DNA of 64,000 bases. Source: Leucocoprinus leucothites (taxonomy: Eukaryota > Basidiomycota > Agaricomycetes > Agaricales > Agaricaceae). Location of the stretch: NCBI GenBank assembly GCA_013368445.1, contig JAACJO010000029.1, positions 1 to 64,000 of the forward strand, given 5' to 3'. Below are positions 57,180 to 64,000 of this stretch, piece by piece. Position numbers and translations under genes: made by a program. Every line of letters starts with the position of its first letter. Position 1 is the first letter of the stretch. The notes beneath the pieces were generated by a model. That model was not told where the DNA came from, searched no databases, and worked only from the letters and a program-made list of their open reading frames with translations.

Positions 57180-57760
57180 GAACATCACGGCCCACGCATC
57201 GGGTACTTTTGTTGTAGCCATCCTAGATCAATGTTCGTTGCACTTCCAACTGACGAATATATTCTCTATACGTGTAAAGCCAACAGATTCCAGCATTTCT
57301 CCGCAGCAGTTGATCAAAGCGTGATTGCCAAGTCTAATTTCATTAGGTTTGCGGAAAAGGAGGCTCATCAAGACCGTAAAGTGGCCACCAAGGATTGTTG
57401 TACAAATCAGGAGCCCTATTCGAAATTCTGCAATTTTCTCGGCAGCCCCTCCTCAAAATCCTCGTCTGCCTCGGCATCCTATCCTTATTCAACATCCCAT
57501 GCCGAAAGAGAAAATGCTGAGGGGCAATATCATCTCTGCAGCTTGCTGTGCGAATTCATCACAGTCCAATATTTACAGCAAATTTGTGAACTATACTGCG
57601 CCAATATGCATCATGGGTCCTTAGAATCATCGTTGGTGCAGCAGAGGGAGAGGCGGATCGGGCTTGAATGGAAGAGGTGCAGCGAGTTTCCGATCACCCA
57701 CCATGAAAAAGGAGGTGTGACTCGTCACCATGGTCACGCATTCAGAATCAGGGGATAAAG
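57180..57760 (-). pseudogene. BTB/POZ gene relic R6
   Basis: Upstream of 7TM-G. Mostly nucleotide-level similarity to the 3' half of R3 and R8 and to the spacer before 7TM genes, ending at the GACGAGTCAC element (reverse) at 57717-57739. Little coding frame is left. Confidence 0.45.
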
Positions 57761-58020
57761 GGCTGATTCGCTTGAGTTGAGACTCTCGTTGAGCCTAGAT
57801 TGTTACACTCATGAAATCGGTGCTATTTTCGAAGTTCATGGAGTACAGGTGAGGGGGTTTCGTTAACAATAAGCCGAGTGAACTTCTAGTTTGTGCGTAA
57901 TTAAGATAAACCACTACTTATATATCAGTAGACTAAACAACTACCTCTAAGCTCATTTCCTGCAAATCTAGTTCTATACACTTCTAGCAATGGAGCCAAC
58001 TGAAAACAACGACGATACAC

Positions 58021-59082
58021 CTACACCACTTCTGGCTTTATACCAGGAATATGCACCTTTGACGAGTTTCGTAGGGTGTTCGTGACATCATCCTTGTTCC
58101 CGAAATAATCAACGCCCCGGGCAACTTGATAGACAACCAATAAGGACGCAATTGCCTAGTTGGGTATTTAGCAATTATACTTTGTCAATTAGATAACTAA
58201 GATATGCCCACCTGCATTTGAGCCCACATCTGTAAAGGAACGAAATGAATAGAAGTGTCAAAAATAAGAGATGTAAGAGACATTGCATCAGAAAATATAA
58301 TCAAGCCAGCAGACTCTATGAGAATCGTCATTTTATTGAGATATGGCTTTCCCGACCCCTTGCCAAATGCTTTTGTCACCATGTTCTTATAGTGCAGGAG
58401 AAGCAGTACAATGCTCGCACTGATTGCTATGTTCAATAAAAGCGAAGTTCCAAGGAGAACTACCAGAAGGACCTGGGCCAAATCTCCCCATTTATGGCGA
58501 AAGCTGTACCCAGAGAGTAACACAAGTCCTATAGCTTGAAATATCATTGTTCAGTTATCCGCGCATCTCTGAAAGTGTCCAGTTACCTATCATGCCAATA
58601 TATATTGCAAGGGGCACTAGCCATGCCAAGAGCCACTTCCTTTCAAGGCCAGAAGCAATCGCGTAGCAGCGCCACACCTGTTATCATTATACGTTAGTCA
58701 CCGTTTGCATAGGTACTTCAAATACACGAACCAGAAGCCCGTCCGTTATCAAATTCATCATTAACCAAATAACACTTATCCCATCCATTAATGACATTTC
58801 CGTGAAGTTTATACAGCCCTGATTGCGTACAACAGCAGTCACAAGTGCAATGTCCCATGCCTGGGCCGTAGTTCCAACAATAACCGTAACCGAGACCCAG
58901 CTCATCAATCCGATTCGCACATGGCGATACTGTCCTGCAGTTTGACGACGCAGTGCATGCAAGCAGAGAAACCCGAGGAACACCATGATTCCATAGCATA
59001 TACTAGAGAGGTTTGATCCAATAATCAGGTTTGTCTCTGCAGCCGTTTTGTAACTTTGGCAGTGGGACAGGGTGCTGTTCAT
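58021..59082 (-). CDS. 7TM family membrane protein H
   Basis: Intact copy with four exons. N-terminus MNSTLSHCQSYKTAAETNL from ATG 59082, with one N-glycosylation site. Family marks DGLLVWRCYAIASGLERKW, KGSGKPYLNKM, YQVARGVDYF. The segment NIAISASIVLLLLHY is helix 5. Tail IPGIKPEVV ends at TAG 58021-58023. G and H share similar 3' flanks, which suggests they are the most recent pair in this array. Confidence 0.83.
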
Positions 59083-60036
59083 GGATCGCGTGAATTATGA
59101 CACACAGGTCGGAATAGGGAAAGTAGAGAAGTCAGATGTATGTACATGAACTACCATTTGTACTTAATTTGCAACTTTACTTCGTAGCTACAGCAACCGT
59201 AACACGCGTATCTTTCAACACATCGACCGCTACAACCAATTACCGTAATCATCATTTTCTTAACCAAGAATGATCATGTCACTTATTATATATAGATGGA
59301 GTAACTGAGGTTCGAACCGGCGTATGGCTACTGGAACAGCGTAGGGTACACTACAAAGTGCGCACCCACGACAACTACATTGTGATAGTTCCATCTTTCC
59401 CTGGTGTTGTTGGCTTGGGCTCAGGCACGGTGGACGATCATCTGTCAGATGTGCCCTGACCTTGGAGATCACTGTTTATTATCATTTCAACAAAAGATAG
59501 ATCAAGTCGTCTATACTTAAGCCTACGAATTCTGGTATAATTTGAAGCGGTTGATCAAAGCGTGATTCGAATGATTGCTATAGCTCGAATCCCCATTTGA
59601 AACTCTGAAAATACTTGGCAGTCCCTCCATGGTTCCTCTAATCTTCCTCGACGCCCTCCTTGTTCGACATCCCTGGCCTATAGTCATACTTCTTATTCAT
59701 ACATGGACTCCCTCTCCAAAAATTCTCTGTCTCGCTGAGTCCTCTAATCCTCTCCGCACTCGGATGCTCTCTCCACAACCCCTATCAAGCTCGTCTATTG
59801 CCCTGAACGCCAAAAAGCAGAGACCGCGAGTGGTTTGGAATTAAGAGCGAGAATGAAGAGGCATTTGCGGGGCTGGTGTAGAATAAAAAGGAAGAAGAGG
59901 GAGGACGTGTCTTGGAGGTAGGAGAACTCTGCTTTGTTTGTAGTCAAGTCGGGGTCGTTTGAGTTGCTGAGAGGCGATATATCGAGTAACAATGTCACCT
60001 GTACTTGAAACGATCCCTCATAAATTCGGCCGAGAC
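59083..60036 (-). other. 5' flank of 7TM-H with BTB relic R7 (about 59580-59850)
   Basis: Upstream sequence of the same kind as for the other 7TM genes (TTGCAACTTTACTTCGTAGC near 59168). 59580-59850 is similar on the reverse strand to the end of the BTB relics, but no frame longer than a few codons is left. The string GGTTCGAACC near 59310 is part of this repeat, not a tRNA. Confidence 0.45.
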
Positions 60037-61216
60037 CTATCGAGCGTGTTCAAAGATCTCCTCCTCTATGCTATTAGAGCAAGAATCTTCTATACGTGCA
60101 AAAGTCGGCATCGCTGAAAAGATTGGAGATGTATTTGAACGCCTCGGATTTCTCCGAGATCTCAATACCTCGGGAGGCGCATGCGCCGACGAGTTTTGCA
60201 GAGCGTGGTTTGTGACATCATCCTTGTCGCTGAAATAATCAACACCCCGGGCAACTTGATAGATAATCAACAAGGATGCGATCGCCTGGCTGAATGTTTA
60301 GTACTCTTACTTTTCAAGTAAATACAGAGCTATACAGACCTGTATTTGGGACCACGTTTGCATAGGAATGTATAGGATGGTAGTCTGACGCAAGACGGCG
60401 GCAAGAGTTAAGACATCAGAAAGGATGATCAAGCTGGCGGACTCGACGAGAATTGTCATTAAGTTGAGGTACGACTTTCCTGACTCCCCGCCAAATAATC
60501 TCATTAGCATCCTTCTATAATGGAAGAGGAGGAGCACAATGCTTGAACTGATTATGATGTTCAAGAAGAGCGAGATCCCGAGGCCAACCATAAGAAGGAT
60601 CTGGGCCAAATCCGCCCATTTATGGCGAAGGCTGTAAACAGATAACAGTACGAGTCCGACGACTTTAATAACATTTCAGTTATCTGCGAGTCTCCGAAAG
60701 TGTTCATCTACCTATGATTCCAATATATATTGCCAGGGGCACTAGCCATGCCAAGAGCCACTTCCTGTTGAAACCAGAAGCAATCGCATAGCAGCGCCAG
60801 ACCTACGATTGTTATAGATTAGCCACCGTTTGTATAGGTGCTTCAAATACACGAACAAGGAGCCCGTCCGTTAATACATCCATTAACAGCCAAAGGATAT
60901 TTAGCCCGGTGAGGAATGGATTTTCCAATAGGGTGGCAGCTTCGCATGCCTGGCCACGTGCAATTGCAGTCACAGATGCAGTGTCCCATCCCTGGGTTAT
61001 AGTTCCAACGGTAACTGTAGCCACGACCCAGCGCATTAAACTGGCTCGCACACGCGGGGTTTGTCTCTCTGTTTCGCGATGACGCAGCGCATTAAAGCAG
61101 AGGAATCCGAGGAATACCATGATTCCGTAGCAGATGCTGGAGATATTTGACCCGATAACTAAGCCTCGTTTCGTAGGCGCCATGGAAATTGGGCAGCCAG
61201 ACCAGGTGTTGTTCAT
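60037..61216 (-). CDS. 7TM family membrane protein I, with extended C-terminus
   Basis: Intact four-exon copy. ATG 61216 (MNNTWSGCPISM) aligns with the paralogues; an in-frame ATG six codons upstream (61234) is the alternative. Marks DGLLVWRCYAIAS, GESGKSYLN, YQVARGVDYF. Unlike A, B, G and H, whose tails end about 25 residues after the last helix, this frame continues for some 40 more residues (HAPPEVLRSRRNPRRSNTSP, ending FEHAR at TAG 60037), because the usual stop is missing and the frame runs into 3' flank sequence. The tail is basic and then acidic. Loop Cys conserved (ARGQACEAATLL). TATA-like tataaat (reverse) near 61280. Confidence 0.82.
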
Positions 61217-61234
61217 GAGCGCAGATTCGGACAT

Positions 61235-61735
61235 TATAGGTCAGAATGGGATAGAAAAGTCGGATGCATTTACGCATACAATTTATACCTAATCTTGCAA
61301 CTCTGCCCCGTAACCAGTGTGAGTGCATCACACTTGCTGTTTGACATGTCGATTGTTGTCATCATCACCTTCAGGCTATGCCTATGGTGTCAATGGCCTT
61401 GTTAACTCTAATGGGGAAACTCGTGTTCGAGCCTGCGCGTGATCACTGGAACAGTGTAGGTCTCGCCACAAGATGGCTGCCAACAAATACTCTTTTATGA
61501 GCAGATTTATCGATTGGTTAGTATGAGCGCCACTTTGTTCTTGCGTTGTAGGGTTAGGATGAGGTAATGTCGGCAATCGTCTGTCAGGCTCTCTCTACGT
61601 GTGAAGCCTGCAGATTCTGGTATCACTGTGTGGCAATTGATCGAAAGAGCGATTACTTAGATAGGTTAATTTCTCTGGCTTCGGAGAGTAGAAGGCATGT
61701 CCCACTTGGCCCGATGATTTTGGCTATGTATAGCT
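61235..61735. other. 5' flank of 7TM-I
   Basis: Same upstream repeat as in 7TM-B: AACATGTCGAT / CACACTTGCTG strings and GATCACTGGAACAGTGTAGG. No gene. Confidence 0.5.
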
Positions 61736-61739
61736 TGAG

Positions 61740-62510
61740 CCCCTATTCGGTACTCTGTAAATCTATGGGCTATCCCTCCACAGCCCCCATAATCTTCTTC
61801 AACGCCCCCACCTTGTTCGATACCCCGTGCCTATAATCGCATTTCTGATTCTTGCACAGCTCCCCTCCAACAATTCCTTGTCTCGCTTCACTCCCCCAAT
61901 CTACTTCTCGGTGTCAAAATGCCCTTTCCAATACAATCTATATCGAGTTCGTTTGCCAGGCGATTAGCCAGAAATTGCCAGTGAGGAAGGTCGTAACATG
62001 ATCGCAAGTGATTTGAAACTGTGAGTGTGAGTGATGATGACTGTGAAATGGGTGTTTGCGACATCGTGAAGATGGAGGAGGGCGACAAGGGAGGATGCGG
62101 TGGGGAATTTGGAATCGAGTTATTTAGGTCGTTGAAAGGAAAAATAGCGAGAGGTACTGCATCTCTGCACCTTGCCGTGCTACTTCATCCCACTCCCTAT
62201 TTACAGCCAGCCTATAAACCAATACTGGCCCACCACGAAACTGCCAAGGGTCAAAAGCTCGAATGGTCCAGGGGTGTCGAGATATTTCACGATATCAACA
62301 ACAGCTATGACCCCACGGGACGAGATCTTCTCGATAGAAAGTGGTAACTCGCTGATCAGATACAAGATGCGTCCAAGTGGTGCTACCAGAAATGAGACCC
62401 TTGTATTCTGTAGTTGACTCGGGCGCTATTTTTGCTATAAAAGAATCGAAGATATCACAAAAATATCCAGAGATTTTCAGGAAACGTGACTTGCCATCAC
62501 AGCCATGCTT
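61740..62510 (-). pseudogene. BTB/POZ gene relic R8
   Basis: Reverse-strand BTB relic. The readable core at 62240-62320 is AVVDIVKYLDTPGPFEL, against AAVDVMDYLDTPGPLAF of the intact protein. The C-terminal LKKIMGAVEG...IDLQS lies at about 61750-61800. The conserved opening element GTGATGGCAAGTCACGTTTCC lies in reverse at 62486-62507. Many stops. It sits between TS4 and 7TM-I. Confidence 0.7.
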
Positions 62511-62917
62511 GACCAAAACGCATGCCTGTCCCAATTACCACTCCGAGTCGGGACCAACGCCCATGATGCACGCCTCCCGGACAGATTTCAACTCTTCCAT
62601 TGGGCATGTTGAATAGCGATATATGTCCCACGATGTTATGAAAGGTGGCATGTACTTTGTGGTGATTACCTCGAAACCTTACATTAACAACTTTGGGGAG
62701 CTTCGGTAGGAGGTTATATTCCTTCTTTATGATAACCTTGCAAGAAATTTACATTTGAACTATTGATGCTAATTGAACAATCACTCAAATATACAGTTTA
62801 ATAAACTTTAAGCGGAATCTACACCTGCGCGATGGCCAGGTCACATTTATATGACCTTTTTCTCCTCCAGAAAGGTGATTACAGCTACCTTGGGTATACA
62901 GCCAAACGTTTCTCGTC
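62511..62917. other. Spacer between TS4 and BTB relic R8
   Basis: AT-rich 3' flank of TS4; no gene. Confidence 0.4.
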
Positions 62918-63949
62918 TCACCAGAGATCGAGATGGCTCAGCTTGTATCGCACAGAAAGTGAATGGAATGCGACATAGCCAATACAGAATCCTCGGAATG
63001 CATTTAATGCCTCGGGGGATGACTGCAATAACTGCGCCGCCCGTTGATAACACTCGGTGGTAGCGTCAGCCAATTGTTTTAGTGCCTCGACCTTGTTGAT
63101 TCCATTTGCCTTTGCACTCATTGAGACGAAATTGACAGATTCCCCATCGAGTTCTTCTTTATAGAATGAGAGGAGGTCACTATCGACATAGCAACATCAG
63201 TATAGAGATTAAAAAAGCAATAATAAACATCAACACACTTGGTATGGTCAATGAAATGCAGGAAGTCGGGAGTCACTTGGATCCACTGCTTGACGTCTAA
63301 GTCTGGTGGGAACACCTGGAAGCAGTATGCTCTTGAAATCCCCGACATACGCCTAGTGAACTGCGGGAATCCAGGTGCCATTTTGGATTGGACCTAGCAG
63401 AAGGTGAATATAAGCATCGTGGGCCTGAAAAACTGCCAGGTACTGGATACTGCTCACCTCCATGCCTTCGATTGTACTATCAAGTATTGTTGATGTCAAA
63501 AAGTCCAACTCGGCCGCAAGTATGATATTGGCTCCAATCGTATCCCAATGCTCCCGAAATTCCTGACTCATCTCCACGACCCTGTCCAACACAGGATACA
63601 TTTGTTTCTCCTGCCGAATAAACCTACTTGTAAACTCCTTCAACCCCTCTGCGTAAACCTCGTAGTAATCATCAATGTGGGTCATGAGTCCAGTCCAGAC
63701 TGCAATGAAGATGCGAGTAGAGTAGTTTTCGAGATGACGGTAAGCAGTGTCGCCGATGGCAATACCCACGTCTAGGGGTTTGGAGAGCAGGGCGAGGTCG
63801 AGACCACGGCGGGTGGCATCCGCGTAACATGCATCGCGGTAGGATTCATCCAACTTGACGTCTCGGGGGAATTTGATATCACATTGCTTGAGGAAATCGG
63901 AAAGAATTTCCTGAATTTGTGACTTCATAGAGATAGACATGGTGGTAAC
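62918..63949 (-). CDS. TRI5-like sesquiterpene synthase TS4 (first micro-exon outside window)
   Basis: The intact member closest to TS3. Exons 63458-63949, 63239-63393 and 62918-63179 have exactly the lengths of TS1 exons 2-4 (492, 155, 262 nt). The acceptor at 63950-63951 shows that a further exon exists upstream, as in TS1 and TS3, but the window ends at 64000 inside the intron. Without it the first ATG is 63940. Metal sites: DDYYEVYADG (aspartate-rich motif with an acidic fifth position) and NDLLSFYKEE restored across the last intron. C-terminus SVRYKLSHLDLW. No lesion found. Expected to cyclise farnesyl diphosphate; product unknown. Confidence 0.92.
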
Positions 63950-64000
63950 CTATGTGCGTCTGTATCAGGTACTCGATCGCGCAAGTTGAAGAGTCAAAAT

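Noticed and set aside
59270..59330. tRNA-like GGTTCGAACC
   Set aside because: The equivalent position in other 7TM flanks (15163, 18090, 61425) shows this is part of the duplicated flank, without tRNA folding.

Overview
The window looks like nuclear DNA of a filamentous basidiomycete, probably an Agaricomycete. The genes are broken by many short GT-AG introns of about 50-70 nt, several have TATA boxes 60-100 nt before the ATG, and the gene families (TRI5-like sesquiterpene synthases, BTB/POZ proteins, uncharacterised seven-helix membrane proteins, CYP monooxygenase, ABCB transporter, Lam16-type GH16) are typical of mushrooms and their relatives. No rRNA, tRNA or CRISPR array was found.

Layout. 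1-0.34 kb: 3' end of a small gene whose second copy is at 44.4 kb. 0.3-2.6 kb: no confident gene. 2.8-4.9 kb (-): a cytochrome P450 with one apparent frameshift. 5.4-19.4 kb: a degenerate tandem array on the + strand in which the repeating unit is [BTB relic]-[7TM membrane gene]; it is interrupted by an inverted terpene synthase (TS1, 7.6-8.7 kb). 19.8-25.0 kb (-): a full ABCB-type multidrug transporter. 27.4-28.5 kb: a divergent 7TM gene. 29.5-30.2 kb: an unknown nuclear-type ORF. 30.2-33.9 kb: gene-poor. 34.1-38.2 kb: terpene synthase pseudogene (TS3), broken BTB gene, intact BTB gene. 39.1-40.7 kb: inverted, truncated copy of the ABC transporter. 41.0-45.6 kb: a 7TM pseudogene split by a transposon, BTB relics, the small duplicated gene and a mosaic scrap of 7TM plus ABC sequence. 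46.5 kb: a small cysteine-rich secreted protein. 47.3-50.0 kb (-): a two-domain soluble ABC ATPase resembling yeast YDR061W, with a decayed copy of its own 3' end beside it. 51.0 kb: a small inverted-repeat transposon. 51.6 kb: a decayed terpene synthase (TS2). 53.7-55.2 kb: an intact secreted GH16 beta-glucanase. 56.0-64.0 kb (-): a second array, in the opposite direction to the first, with three intact 7TM genes, BTB relics and an intact terpene synthase (TS4) running off the window edge.

Taken together this is a birth-and-death locus. Four families (TRI5-like synthase, BTB, 7TM, ABC) have been duplicated, inverted and eroded next to each other. The co-location of sesquiterpene synthases, a P450 and an ABCB exporter has the makings of a terpenoid metabolite locus. 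The 7TM family, with six apparently intact genes and several dead ones, is the feature that known families explain least. Coordinates of intron-containing genes come from reading splice sites by eye. Where the exon lengths were summed (TS1, TS4, 7TM-A, 7TM-B, the small duplicated gene, the cysteine-rich secreted gene and the GH16 gene) they preserve the reading frame exactly.
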